Shown here: positions 8,800 through 18,798 of the stretch, piece after piece
How the letters are laid out: every line of letters starts with the position of its first letter
Numbering within the stretch: position 1 is the first letter of the stretch
The notes under the pieces: generated by a model
The model's input: only the letters and a program-made list of their open reading frames with translations
Databases searched by the model: none
What the model was told of the DNA's origin: nothing
Assembly: GCF_031128465.2 (NCBI RefSeq)
Contig: NZ_CP155618.1
Span: 1,807,501-1,871,500, forward strand
Direction: 5' to 3'
Length of the DNA: 64,000 nt
From: Mariniflexile litorale
GTDB lineage: Bacteria > Bacteroidota > Bacteroidia > Flavobacteriales > Flavobacteriaceae
Position numbers and translations under genes: made by a program

Positions 8800-11196
8800 T
8801 TATTTTGTAATAGTAATACTTCTTTTTGCTTCATTTCCAAATTCATCTACAACGGTAATAAGGTGTTTGCCTTCTTTGGGAATTATAGCTAATTCATGAA
8901 TATCTTTAGTGCTTCCAATAAATGTTTCATTTAAGTACCAAAATAGGGCTGCATCTGGTTTTGAATGGGCTATTTTTAGAATTAGATCGTTTGGTTTTTC
9001 ATCAAAATCCTTTGGTAAAAAAATAGTGTTGTTTTCCTCAGGATAGATAAATTCCATGGTAATAGTGTTATCGCCCAAACAATCACTTCTAAATTTAGGT
9101 AATGGCTTGTAAAATGGGTTTTTAGCTTTGTAGTAATAAGCCATTAATGGTGGAAGTACAAACCAAGATTTGTGTTTAATATCACTAAGCGTTTCACACG
9201 ATCCATTTACCTGATAACTCTCAGAAGCATCTAAATGTACCAACACATGAAAGGGACAAGGTCTGGTTTTTAACCCGCTTAGTTGAATAAATTTTTCTTC
9301 AACTTCATCACAATTTTGATACGCTCTAAAGCCACTTTTTTTGCAGATGAATACTTCCTGCATTTCATCAAAAGGTTTAGAAAACCAGTTGCTTTTTGGT
9401 AATAAATCAAATACATCAAATAAAATAGGAGCTGCTGCTTGTACCCCCACCAATCCGGGTCTGCCTTCGCCATCGGCATTACCTACCCAAACACCTACTA
9501 CATAATCTTTTGTAGTTCCTATTGCCCAAGCATCACGAAAGCCAAAACTGGTACCCGTTTTCCAAGCAATTTGTTTAGAGCCATCAAAAAACTCCCAACT
9601 TTCATCGCCTTCGGGTCTATTTACTTCTTTTAAACTTTCATAAGTTAAATAAATGGAAGCGGCATCAAACAGCGTTTTATCAGAAGTTTTCTTTCCAAAG
9701 TTAACAGTTTCCGAAGCTAAAAAAGTGGGTTCACAAAACTCATTACTGTAATATTCGCTGGAGGTTTCAGAAAAATGATTTAAGGTTGAAGATAATGCTG
9801 CATAGCTTTTACATAAATCCCAAAGGTTGCTTTCGGCCCCACCAAGTATAAGTGACAAGCCATAGTGATTCGCATTATATTTTAAATTTTTAAGCTGAAG
9901 AGCTTTTAGGTAATGATAAAAACGGTCTAACCCAAATTCTTGAAGCATACGTACCGAAGGCACATTTAACGAGCGTGATAAAGCCCGACTTGCTGCTACG
10001 GCCCCATCATACGTTTTGTTATAATTTTCAGGGTTGTAACTTCCAAATTGTGTGGGCACATCGGCGACTAATGTGTGGGGTAAAATATCACCAGCATCCA
10101 ACATGGCTGTATACAAAAATGGTTTTAAAATGCTTCCGGTGCTTCGGGGTTTATCAATTACATCTACATCTTTTTGATGAGCTTTGTCTGTTGGCGTATT
10201 ACCAACATAAGCCATTATCTTTCTGGTTTTTACATCTAAAACCAATACAGCGGCATTGTAAATTCCATTTTGACTTAATTGGTTGTAATGGGTTTTTACA
10301 ATATAGTTAACGCGGTTTTGCAAACGATTATCAATACTGGTTTGTATGCGTTTACCCGAATGTAATTGTGACACTTTTTGCAATAAATGAGGTGCTATTT
10401 GTGGTAATGGGTAGGGCTTTTGAGGTAAACTTTCAGCAATTGATAAATTGTAAGTCAACGAATCGATGACTTCGTTTTCTAAAAGTTTTTTAAGCAGTAA
10501 ATTTCTTTTTTTAATTAAGCGTTCTTGGTTTTTCCCAGGATAAATAAGGCTTGGTGCATTTGGTAAAACGGCAAGTGTAGCACTTTCTGCCCAGGATAAC
10601 TCGGAGGAATTTCTATTAAAATACCGCCACGAAGCGGCATCCAAACCAACCACGTTACCACCAAATGGGGCATTGCTACTGTAGTAAGACAGAATTTGGT
10701 TTTTTGATGCTCTAAATTCTAATCTTGTGGCAAGAATAATTTCGATGACTTTTTCAAAATAGGTGCGTTCTTGTCCTTTTCTTGACAGACGAATCACCTG
10801 TTGCGTTATGGTGCTCCCGCCTCGTTTTATAGTATTCGATTTAAGGTTATCGCGTAATGCTTTAAAAATGGAAATAGGATTAAAACCTGGGTGTTTATAA
10901 AAATATTCATCTTCAAATTGAATGATACAGGTTTTAAATTTTTCTGGAACACGATCATTTTGAGGAAATCGCCATTGGCCATCTTTAGCAATTTGAGCCC
11001 CTAAAAGTTCATTGTTGTTACTTGTAATTACCGTAGCAGTTGGGTCTTTAAAAAGTTGTTTGGGTAAACTGAAATAGTATGTAATTAAAAGCGAAACGAT
11101 TAGTATCGATTTTAACTTATGATGTTTTATATAGCTTATTAGTTTCAAACTTTGATGTGAAACGTCGTTGCGAGTGAAGCGAAGCAATCTGTTCAA
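8800..11196 (-). CDS. pbpC: Penicillin-binding protein 1C
   Basis: Bifunctional class A peptidoglycan synthase anchored in the inner membrane, 798 residues. After one membrane helix (about residues 28-44) comes the glycosyltransferase domain with EDEYFYKHPGFNP and RGGSTITQQ. The transpeptidase domain has the SxxK site at Ser355-Lys358 (STGSILKP), SRSLN and KTGTSFGFRD with Lys546. The C-terminal part is the PBP1C-specific domain (from about residue 690). It forms an operon with the A2M lipoprotein, the classic pbpC-A2M partnership thought to repair the wall after attack by host or predator proteases. The first 11 residues (NRLLRFTRNDV) are encoded by an intergenic palindromic repeat; a TTG at 11148 (before KLISYIKHH) is an alternative start. 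Confidence 0.95.
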   Translation of the reverse strand: MNRLLRFTRNDVSHQSLKLISYIKHHKLKSILIVSLLITYYFSLPKQLFKDPTATVITSNNNELLGAQIAKDGQWRFPQNDRVPEKFKTCIIQFEDEYFYKHPGFNPISIFKALRDNLKSNTIKRGGSTITQQVIRLSRKGQERTYFEKVIEIILATRLEFRASKNQILSYYSSNAPFGGNVVGLDAASWRYFNRNSSELSWAESATLAVLPNAPSLIYPGKNQERLIKKRNLLLKKLLENEVIDSLTYNLSIAESLPQKPYPLPQIAPHLLQKVSQLHSGKRIQTSIDNRLQNRVNYIVKTHYNQLSQNGIYNAAVLVLDVKTRKIMAYVGNTPTDKAHQKDVDVIDKPRSTGSILKPFLYTAMLDAGDILPHTLVADVPTQFGSYNPENYNKTYDGAVAASRALSRSLNVPSVRMLQEFGLDRFYHYLKALQLKNLKYNANHYGLSLILGGAESNLWDLCKSYAALSSTLNHFSETSSEYYSNEFCEPTFLASETVNFGKKTSDKTLFDAASIYLTYESLKEVNRPEGDESWEFFDGSKQIAWKTGTSFGFRDAWAIGTTKDYVVGVWVGNADGEGRPGLVGVQAAAPILFDVFDLLPKSNWFSKPFDEMQEVFICKKSGFRAYQNCDEVEEKFIQLSGLKTRPCPFHVLVHLDASESYQVNGSCETLSDIKHKSWFVLPPLMAYYYKAKNPFYKPLPKFRSDCLGDNTITMEFIYPEENNTIFLPKDFDEKPNDLILKIAHSKPDAALFWYLNETFIGSTKDIHELAIIPKEGKHLITVVDEFGNEAKRSITITK

Positions 11197-11236
11197 TTTA
11201 AAAGATTACTTCAGTCATACTTTCTTCGTAATGACG
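11163..11236. repeat. REP-like palindromic element overlapping the pbpC start
   Basis: CGTCGTTGCG at 11163-11172 and CGTAATGACG at 11227-11236 are imperfect inverted ends. Inside, GAAGCAATCT (from about 11180) and AGATTACTTC (from 11203) form a second pair. The layout resembles the CGTCATTGCGAGGAACGAAGCAATCT...AATGACG palindromes scattered through Bacteroidota genomes (recollection of the family, not a search). It abuts the stop of the monooxygenase gene and contains the annotated pbpC start codon. Confidence 0.75.
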
Positions 11237-11237
11237 G

Positions 11238-11549
11238 TTATTTATTAAACTCATATTCCCGTTCTACTTTACAAATTCGCACGTTGTACCAGCTATACCA
11301 ATCTTGTCGCCCTTTTTGTTGTGCCTCGAGATGTTCTGTTTGTTGTTTCCAATTTTTTATAGCTTCAAGACTTTCCCAATAACTCACGGTGATACCAACC
11401 TCGTTTCTGGCGCTATCCATTCCTAAATAGCCGTTTTGTTTTTTAGCTAAATCTTCCATTTTTGTTGCCATTTCTGAATAACCCTCCATGTTTATGTTTT
11501 GGGTTGAAGTGAAAATAACGGCGTAATAAGGTTTGAAATCTTTTGTCAT
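11238..11549 (-). CDS. Antibiotic biosynthesis monooxygenase (ABM) domain protein
   Basis: A 103-residue dimeric alpha/beta-barrel protein with the ABM family pattern: YYAVIFTSTQN strand, KKQNGYLGMDSARNEVGITVSYWESLEAIKNWKQ, then EHLEAQQKGRQDWYSWYNVRICKVER. Relatives include heme-degrading or quinone-modifying oxygenases and many proteins of unknown role. Its stop is followed at once by the palindromic repeat, and its start lies 3 bases after the A2M stop, so it is sandwiched in the A2M-pbpC operon. That position is odd for an oxygenase. It may be a passenger or act on a redox-stressed envelope, which is not shown by sequence. Confidence 0.82.
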   Translation of the reverse strand: MTKDFKPYYAVIFTSTQNINMEGYSEMATKMEDLAKKQNGYLGMDSARNEVGITVSYWESLEAIKNWKQQTEHLEAQQKGRQDWYSWYNVRICKVEREYEFNK

Positions 11550-11552
11550 AAT

Positions 11553-14500
11553 TTATTTTTCAACAGTAACCCACTGCCCTTTTGTTCTTACTAAATACTC
11601 ATTATCATACATGGCTTCGGCTTGAATTCCTGGTAAATAATACGTTCCTAAATACGATGCATTCAACATCACATTAAAAGTTTTGGTGCTGTGTTTTCCT
11701 TTTTCGGGCAAATCGAAATAGAAATTTACACGGTCATCCTTAATATCGGTATAGCGCGCCTGACTTGTAGTAGCTTCTCCAAAGTCTGTAAAACGGGTGT
11801 TTACAATATCCCATCCAGAAGGAAAAATTTCGGTTAGTGCCACATTTTGTACACTTTCATTTTTCATGTTACTAATGCTAACGGTTGCTACAAAATCTTG
11901 TCCTTGTTGCAGTTTCGACACATCCATTTTATTCCCTTTCAAATCTTTGTAAGCTAGAGAAATGCTTAAACCACGTTGTTCTGCAATTTCTTCACCTAAA
12001 GGTAATTTTCCAGAGTTTAATATACGCACATACACGATATTGTCTTTATTATTTTTTATAGACATGGCGTTTGCTCCATCTAATACTCTTAATTCGCGTT
12101 GGGCAATGGCACTTTTAGAGTTTATGGTTTCGGTTTTCCCGTTAATGGTATAGCTTATATGTAATGCTTTTCCGCCATTAGCGTTCACCATTTTTGCCAT
12201 GGCTAGTAAACTATATGCGGTGGTTTGCGTACTCATCCATCGATTACTTGATAAATCTTTAGCGATGTATTGTGCCAATTCTCTCGTTTTAGAGTTTTTA
12301 GTGAGTACCATGGTTTCTAAAGCCATAGCTCGATTTCTATCCACAGAACCATAGGTATAATAATTATATTTTGGCGGCAAGAAATTAATATTAGCTGTTT
12401 TTGAAATACTGGTACTCGCTTCTTTTTGACCAGCCAAAGCATAAGCCGCTGCTAAACGCCATTTGGCTTCGTTGGAAATTTCAGTAAACTCTCGTAAACG
12501 ATTCATAGCGGCTAAATCTGCATTTCCTGCGAGTGCCAAAGTGTATAATCTGTAAGCTTGAGCTAAATCGGAATTATAGGTTCTATAACTTGGACGCCAA
12601 TCTCTAGCTGCTTGTTTTTGGTATTTTAGCCAATTATTTTTAAAGGTTAATGGTAGTACATAGCCTTTTTTCTCTGCCTCAATCATAAAATGACCTGCAT
12701 AACTGGTACCCCAATCGTCGGCAGTATTTTCTCCAATCCAATAACTTAAACCGCCATTTGCTTGTTGAAAATGTCCTAATTGAATGATGCCATTTTTTAT
12801 ATTACTTTCAATAGTTTGTTTTTTATCATGTGTTAAATCGAAAATATCACTTAAGAATAATTGTGGAAACACACTGGATGTGGTTTGTTCTACACACCCA
12901 TGAGGATATTGAATGAGGTATTGTAAACGACGTGAAAAATCCATAGGCGGCATGGTTGAAAACTCAACGGTTGCCCTATTTGTACCTGTTACTCCAAAGG
13001 TTGAAAAATCTAAAGACTGCGATTCATTTGCTTCCAACGTTTTATCAATAGGAATAGAAGTTATCGGGTTTGGATTTATAACATCCAACTCCACTTTGTA
13101 AGTCGATTTCTCTCCGTTTCCTGTTGCGATTACTTCAATGGTGCTAATGCCTTTTGCTTTACTAACGTCTAATTCAAAATACGCCATTTGTTCATCGGGT
13201 CTGGCAAATGATAGATTCTTGGTTTTTTCTCCCACTATAGAAATACCATGACTTAATTTGAGACTGATGTTAACGTTTTTTACTTTAGATTCCATAGCAA
13301 AAACGGTTACTGGAAGCGTTACTTTTTCTCCAGGACTTAATTTCCGCGGAAGCGTAGCCAATACCATTAAAGGTTTTTTAACTTCCACAGATTTTTCTGT
13401 GTTTCCATACGCTTTGGTTTTATGGTTTCCTGCAACCACCATCGTTCTAACTGCGCCAATATAATTTGGAAGCTTAATTTTATGTGATTTTGTTTCGCCT
13501 GCTTTTAATGAAAAAGGCCCTAAATAGGTAACAACAGGTTTAAATCTGTTTGCCTTTTTGTTTTTCCCTGCTGCGGCACTTCCGTCACCACCAATAGCAA
13601 AAACCTGATCGACACTTCCGCTATAAGCGCCAATAACATCATCAAAAACATCCCAAGTTTTTACACCCAAAGCTTCACGGGCATAAAATTCGTCCCAAGC
13701 ATTTGGTGTTTTAAAACGTGTTAAATCAAGCAAACCTTCTTCCACAACGGCTAGTGTGTAGGTCATGGCTTTTTTGTTTTTTTCTGAAACTTGTACTTGA
13801 AATTCTTGTTCAGGTTGTAGTGTATTAGGCATTTTTAGTTGAGGTTCTAGTTTAGTACTTGGATCTTCAACCATAATGGGAATTACGCCATATAAACGAA
13901 TTGGTAAATCGTTGGCTGTTATGGCATGTGGCTGCAATAATGAAATATTGATAAATACATTGGGTGTCATTTCAGAAGTGATAGGGATTTCAACGGTAGT
14001 TTCTCCTTGTTTTGTTTTCACCCATTTATAATCTAACACTTCAGTACCATTTTCAATACTAACCAAAGCACGACCTTCACTACCCGATTTGAATTTAATT
14101 TTAGCCGTTTCACCTACGTTATAATTTTCTTTATCCGCAGAAAAAACTAACATTTTAGCAGCTTCTTTATCACCAGCTGGGGTATACCAATTTTTATAAA
14201 AATAGGCAGTTTGTCCTGTAGCATGACCACTAACAGGATCTACAATTCTAATGAGGTATCGACCACGTTGATTATCTGGAATTTTTATATTTAATTGTGA
14301 TTTTCCATTAGCATCGGTGTTAATTTTTGTGTTTAAAAAAGGTTTATGATACGAGCTAGATACGTAAGTAGACAAGTTGTCGTATGATGAATTCCACCAC
14401 CAGCGCCATTCCACTTTATATACTTTAACTTCAAGGTTATTGCGTTTTATAGGTTTACCGTTGGCATCTACCACAGCCACATCAAAGGTTTGATTTTCGT

Positions 14501-17117
14501 CTGTAAAAAATGAACCATAAGTATTTCCTTTTGGGGCGCGTAAACCTACAAACGACTCGTAAGGAGCATATTGCTTGGTAAAAGCATCCATTGAGAAATC
14601 GCCACCGTTTTCAAAAGCACGTACCAAAAACTGTACGTTTAACATGCCTGGGGCATTTTTACCAATTTCCAATTTATTATTGATTTTCGCTAAACCTTCA
14701 GCATCTACAACACCTTCAAAAACATTGATTTCTTCCGTGTTAAATTGTCGTGTTGGATCATTAAAAATATAATCTTTATAATTTTTGAACGCGGTACTAT
14801 AACTACTGAATTTTGCTTTAATTTCTGCTTTTAAGTTTTTTCCAGGTGCGCCATGAAGCCATTTCACATCTAAAGTTCCTTTCAAAGGCTCTTTACTTGT
14901 AAGGATGTCGTTTTCAAAATCTACTTTAATTTTTAAGCGGTTAGGTTTAACTGTTTCAATTTTTAAACCTTTATAAAACGTTGCGCCACCAACTGAAACT
15001 TTAGCATTGTAATTTCCTGTTTTATCTTCAGACGATGTTGCAACCGTAAATTTGTAGAAGTTATTTAAGTGATAGGATGTTACATTCTTATAAACCAATT
15101 TACCGTTGGGATCTGTAATTTCCATTTTAACAGGATGCCCTTTTGGGAGTGGATTGGTGAAATCGTTCAACATAAACGTTAAATGAAGCGTGTCTCCAGG
15201 TCGCCAAACCCCACGTTCACCATAAATAAAGCCTTTAAGTCCGCGTTGTAATTTATTCCCAGACACATCAAATTTACTTAGCGATAGCGAGTTGCCATCG
15301 GCAAGTTTTATATAAGTCGTGTTTTTTCCTTTTGAAACAATGGCGAAAGCCGCATTTTTGTCTAAATCAACAAGGGTTAAACCTTCATTGTCAGTTAATG
15401 CACTAGCTATTTCTTGCTGTTGAAAGTTATAAAGTTTTACCGTAGCATTAGTTTCTGGGTCGGTGGTTAAAATATTAGTAACTGCAAAATAATACGAGTT
15501 ATTACTGCCCTGTTTCGCAATAACACCTAGGTTTGATGCCAATAGGTTTTGCGAGACAATTTTAGAGTCGTTATAATAGGCATCATGGCACGGGTTATTT
15601 TCTTCGCGATAATTATAATGGTAGTTTTTGTAGCGGTAGGTTAGGTTGTCCCAATAGGCTTCTTCACGCAATTCTTCTTCTTCGGGCGTGCTTTCTGTTG
15701 GATTTTCTTCATCGTATTCATCTTCATAATATTCGTCATAATCATCATCTTCTGTGTTTGTAACCGTAGTATTGGCATCACAATTATATAATGAATAACT
15801 TTTATTAAAGCTCAATTCAACGCGATAAATAGCACCTGCATCTGCATTGAAAAATTTAGATAAATCGATACTATACGCTTTCCATTTACCCGTGTTTTCA
15901 GTTTGATTTTGAAGTTGAATGGTTTGCTTTGCAATGCGGCGACCTACCTGTCTAATAGCGTAAGAATCATTACTATTTAAATTATTGTCCTGCAAAAACT
16001 GAAGCACATTATCTTGAAAAATTTTAATAATTCGAACATCAACCGCTTTTAAGTTTACTGCTTCAAAATTAAATTTTAGTTCTTGCGAGTTTGGTAGAAT
16101 CGTTCCGTTGCTAATTAAGCGGACTTCTGGTTTTAGTTCTTCAAAAGCAATGATTTCAGAAAATGGTTTTTTGAGTTTGAAACCATCGGTGTTCGAAATA
16201 CCTTGAAATACATCAACCCGAATATTCCCAACCAATTTAGATTCTGGATATACTTTTAGCACATTCCCATCTACTACATATTTAGGATTTTTTACTGATT
16301 GTAGCGTTATCAATCCATCAAAGTTTTGTTGCTTTTTTAAGGGGTCGGAAAAGTTAATAGACAGATGTTGTTCTGGAGCTTGAATAACATCGACATTTAC
16401 AATCGTAAAGTTATTTATTCCAGGAATAAATATTTTGTTTTCACCTTCATTATCTGCTTTAATAGCCTTACCATTCCATTTTACAAGAATGTCACTGTCA
16501 TCTATTTTACGGTTGATGCTATCAATTTTAAACTCAAATACTTTAGCGTATTCACTCGCTTCGTTAAAAGCAATAGAAAGTTTTTTATCACCTTGAAATG
16601 CCTCTACTAATTTTTTGGCATCTTGAAGCGAAATAACATCTGCCGAACGCATAATAGCTTCTAAATATTGCCAATTTTTGCTATACGATTGTAAATTATT
16701 GGTAACAATATTAAAATTTGGAGTTATGGTTTTAAATTGAAAGGTATAAGTTTCAAAGTCTTTTTTAATGTTTTTATAAATGTCTTTTAGTTTAACATTT
16801 ACAGTATATTCTGTTGAAGGTTCTAAGTATTCATCTGGTGTGAATAGTAGTGTATGCTTGTTAGTAACTTCCAATTTTCCTTGAACATGAGGAGAGACCG
16901 TTACAATAGGGTCTGTAATTTCCATGCCCATTTCCCAACCTTCAACATCCTTGGCTAAATTAATTTGAATAGGTTCTGCAACCGAAACTAACCCAGAAGA
17001 GGTATAACTTATATACTCTCTAAACTTAAATAAATTATCGGTTTCTATTTCTTTCTTTTTGCAGGATACGGCTAAAGTGATTAGCATTACGAAAGTGAAA
17101 AGTTTTTTTAATGACAT
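11553..17117 (-). CDS. Alpha-2-macroglobulin family lipoprotein
   Basis: Giant 1854-residue periplasmic protease trap. The N-terminus carries a lipobox (ITLAVSCKKKE, Cys at about 19), and an array of macroglobulin beta-sandwich domains follows. The thioester motif GCVEQ is intact with Cys1408, so it should covalently capture attacking proteases as in E. coli YfhM-type ECAM proteins. Downstream lies the alpha-helical complement-like TED domain (residues about 1390-1640). An acidic low-complexity stretch of Asp, Glu and Tyr at about 450-475 is a local oddity. A region rich in Gly/Ala/Asn/Lys near residue 1180 could be a bait-like loop. It is the first gene of the A2M-ABM-pbpC operon. Confidence 0.95.
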   Translation of the reverse strand: MSLKKLFTFVMLITLAVSCKKKEIETDNLFKFREYISYTSSGLVSVAEPIQINLAKDVEGWEMGMEITDPIVTVSPHVQGKLEVTNKHTLLFTPDEYLEPSTEYTVNVKLKDIYKNIKKDFETYTFQFKTITPNFNIVTNNLQSYSKNWQYLEAIMRSADVISLQDAKKLVEAFQGDKKLSIAFNEASEYAKVFEFKIDSINRKIDDSDILVKWNGKAIKADNEGENKIFIPGINNFTIVNVDVIQAPEQHLSINFSDPLKKQQNFDGLITLQSVKNPKYVVDGNVLKVYPESKLVGNIRVDVFQGISNTDGFKLKKPFSEIIAFEELKPEVRLISNGTILPNSQELKFNFEAVNLKAVDVRIIKIFQDNVLQFLQDNNLNSNDSYAIRQVGRRIAKQTIQLQNQTENTGKWKAYSIDLSKFFNADAGAIYRVELSFNKSYSLYNCDANTTVTNTEDDDYDEYYEDEYDEENPTESTPEEEELREEAYWDNLTYRYKNYHYNYREENNPCHDAYYNDSKIVSQNLLASNLGVIAKQGSNNSYYFAVTNILTTDPETNATVKLYNFQQQEIASALTDNEGLTLVDLDKNAAFAIVSKGKNTTYIKLADGNSLSLSKFDVSGNKLQRGLKGFIYGERGVWRPGDTLHLTFMLNDFTNPLPKGHPVKMEITDPNGKLVYKNVTSYHLNNFYKFTVATSSEDKTGNYNAKVSVGGATFYKGLKIETVKPNRLKIKVDFENDILTSKEPLKGTLDVKWLHGAPGKNLKAEIKAKFSSYSTAFKNYKDYIFNDPTRQFNTEEINVFEGVVDAEGLAKINNKLEIGKNAPGMLNVQFLVRAFENGGDFSMDAFTKQYAPYESFVGLRAPKGNTYGSFFTDENQTFDVAVVDANGKPIKRNNLEVKVYKVEWRWWWNSSYDNLSTYVSSSYHKPFLNTKINTDANGKSQLNIKIPDNQRGRYLIRIVDPVSGHATGQTAYFYKNWYTPAGDKEAAKMLVFSADKENYNVGETAKIKFKSGSEGRALVSIENGTEVLDYKWVKTKQGETTVEIPITSEMTPNVFINISLLQPHAITANDLPIRLYGVIPIMVEDPSTKLEPQLKMPNTLQPEQEFQVQVSEKNKKAMTYTLAVVEEGLLDLTRFKTPNAWDEFYAREALGVKTWDVFDDVIGAYSGSVDQVFAIGGDGSAAAGKNKKANRFKPVVTYLGPFSLKAGETKSHKIKLPNYIGAVRTMVVAGNHKTKAYGNTEKSVEVKKPLMVLATLPRKLSPGEKVTLPVTVFAMESKVKNVNISLKLSHGISIVGEKTKNLSFARPDEQMAYFELDVSKAKGISTIEVIATGNGEKSTYKVELDVINPNPITSIPIDKTLEANESQSLDFSTFGVTGTNRATVEFSTMPPMDFSRRLQYLIQYPHGCVEQTTSSVFPQLFLSDIFDLTHDKKQTIESNIKNGIIQLGHFQQANGGLSYWIGENTADDWGTSYAGHFMIEAEKKGYVLPLTFKNNWLKYQKQAARDWRPSYRTYNSDLAQAYRLYTLALAGNADLAAMNRLREFTEISNEAKWRLAAAYALAGQKEASTSISKTANINFLPPKYNYYTYGSVDRNRAMALETMVLTKNSKTRELAQYIAKDLSSNRWMSTQTTAYSLLAMAKMVNANGGKALHISYTINGKTETINSKSAIAQRELRVLDGANAMSIKNNKDNIVYVRILNSGKLPLGEEIAEQRGLSISLAYKDLKGNKMDVSKLQQGQDFVATVSISNMKNESVQNVALTEIFPSGWDIVNTRFTDFGEATTSQARYTDIKDDRVNFYFDLPEKGKHSTKTFNVMLNASYLGTYYLPGIQAEAMYDNEYLVRTKGQWVTVEK

Positions 17118-17647
17118 AGAATGGATGATTTTAAGACGGCGAAATTTACAAAAAGGGAGCGTAGGCTGTTTCTTGTTAATTAAATTACGGTTTTATTTTA
17201 TTACTTAGGTTTTTTATGGCTGATAAATATGCCTTAAAGTTAGTGAATTCTAAAAATGAAACTTCAAACTAAAATTACTTTTATTAGTGTTTTAATTTAT
17301 AGTTAAGTAATTCGCAAATTAATAATAAGGTCTAACGAGTTGCAGTCTTGGAATAAAGGAAGCTTTCTAACAATTAGGGGTTAATGGTATAAATAAGAAA
17401 ACTTCAATAGGTTCAAATAATTTTTCAAATGGAGACGATTATGCCGTGGTTTTAAATAAATGGATAGAAGTAGATATCACAGAATACTAAATAATCTTTA
17501 ATAAAAAACCTTGCTCCAATGCCGAATTTATGTCGGGAGAAACAAGGTTTTATCTTGAAAAGATTAATAGCGAAACAAATATATGTTTTATTTCGTAAGA
17601 AAAAAAACATTAAAGTTAATTTATGGTTAAGTTTCCTACATTTTATA
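17118..17647. other. 530-base intergenic stretch with possible gene remnant
   Basis: No intact gene. On the plus strand, 17345-17385 reads SWNKGSFLTIRG in one frame. From about 17377 a second frame reads NKKTSIGSNNFSNGDDYAVV and continues LNKWIEVDITEY to a stop at 17490. The two look like pieces of one protein joined by a frameshift, but I cannot name the family. A hairpin with T-run follows. Codon choice and amino-acid mix look protein-like, and this is the only evidence. Confidence 0.3.
17505..17551 (+). terminator. Hairpin after the gene remnant
   Basis: AAAACCTTG (17505-17513) pairs with CAAGGTTTT (17543-17551), and CTCC/GGAG extend the stem after a bulge. It would end the plus-strand remnant, and read from the other side it could terminate the minus-strand AlbA_2 transcript. 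Confidence 0.5.
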
Positions 17648-18781
17648 TTAACTGTATTTAACTTTTCTTAAAACACGCATGGATTCTTTATATAAATGGT
17701 ATAATTCTTCACTATATGCTCTTAAGTAGGGCTTTGCTTCATTCAATTTATCTATAGCTTCATGAAATAAATTGAGATAACAAATTAAATAGGTTATTGG
17801 TAAATTTTTTAAATCGGTTTCTTCATTTTTTGTGAAAGGTTGTCCTTTTTTTAGTTTTTCTAAAATGGCGTTTGTGGTATTGTAAATATGGTGTAATATT
17901 TTTTTATCATACTGCGGCGGTTCAAAGAGTAGCTTGGTTTCAATAGTGTAATTGGCATTGTTTTCGAAATTGATAATCGTTTCTTCTAATTGATAATACT
18001 TATTAGAATTTTGAAATCCTAAATTTACATATTCTACAATTTTAAATGAATCATCATCAATAAAAATAGCCACTTCATCTAAAGCTGAAAAAAACAAGCG
18101 TACCTGTTCGTTAATCAGTTCAATATCAACCCTAGAAAAGAATATTTCATCTTTAATAATTTTTTTTTGCCCAGCCCAACATACCACAAAGTATTCTTTA
18201 AATACTTTATATTGAGCGTTGTAGTCTTTTCTTTTATTTAAAAAATCGAAAACACCGTTTAAGGTGTGTTCTATGTTATTTTGTGAATTGTTTTCAATAG
18301 ACTCAACAATTTTAGAGTTAACGTCTTTTATTTCGACATCGAAAACTTTGGGCATGCTCATACTCCCATCTCTAAAAAACACAGAACCGCCATAATATTT
18401 CCAAATATTTTTTCGTAAAGATGTGATTTTTCCTGTTGGGCGAATGGTGACTAATCCAACCACCTTATGATCTGGTAAATGCGGAAACGGAATGTTTTCA
18501 TATTGAACAACAGGCGGATTGGTTAAATAGGCATTGATGAGATTTTGAATTTTGCTATCATCAAAAAAATCGACACCTACAATATCATTATCCTCGTCTT
18601 CAACACCAATAACAATGTACGAGTTGTTTTTTGGATTGCTGTTTGAAAGTGCACAAACATGTTTTAAAAACTTAGCTTTACCTTCTTTAAAACTGATATC
18701 AATTTTACGTTTTTTATCATAAAAACTATTTTCATCGTTGTGTGATAAAAGGTGTTTTATAAGTAGGCGTTTGTTGATCAT
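17648..18781 (-). CDS. AlbA_2 (Schlafen-like) domain protein
   Basis: A 377-residue protein whose first 130 residues match the AlbA_2/divergent AAA_4 domain: IDISFKEGKAKFLKHVCALSNSN, then SYIVIGVEDEDNDIVGVDFFDD, and VGLVTIRPTGKITSLRKNIWKYYGGSVFFRDGSMS. This fold binds nucleic acid and occurs in transcription regulators and some Schlafen-type nucleases and defence proteins. The C-terminal 240 residues are charged, Asn/Lys/Ile-rich, helical in appearance and unrecognised. It lies downstream of an SDR gene by 17 bases on the same strand. No catalytic motif of a nuclease is evident. Confidence 0.8.
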   Translation of the reverse strand: MINKRLLIKHLLSHNDENSFYDKKRKIDISFKEGKAKFLKHVCALSNSNPKNNSYIVIGVEDEDNDIVGVDFFDDSKIQNLINAYLTNPPVVQYENIPFPHLPDHKVVGLVTIRPTGKITSLRKNIWKYYGGSVFFRDGSMSMPKVFDVEIKDVNSKIVESIENNSQNNIEHTLNGVFDFLNKRKDYNAQYKVFKEYFVVCWAGQKKIIKDEIFFSRVDIELINEQVRLFFSALDEVAIFIDDDSFKIVEYVNLGFQNSNKYYQLEETIINFENNANYTIETKLLFEPPQYDKKILHHIYNTTNAILEKLKKGQPFTKNEETDLKNLPITYLICYLNLFHEAIDKLNEAKPYLRAYSEELYHLYKESMRVLRKVKYS

Positions 18782-18798
18782 CAGGGCATTATCTATTT

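Noticed and set aside
17648-18781. Possible defence system built on the AlbA_2 (Schlafen-like) protein
   Set aside because: No nuclease motif and no defence gene nearby; the only co-directional neighbour is a metabolic SDR.
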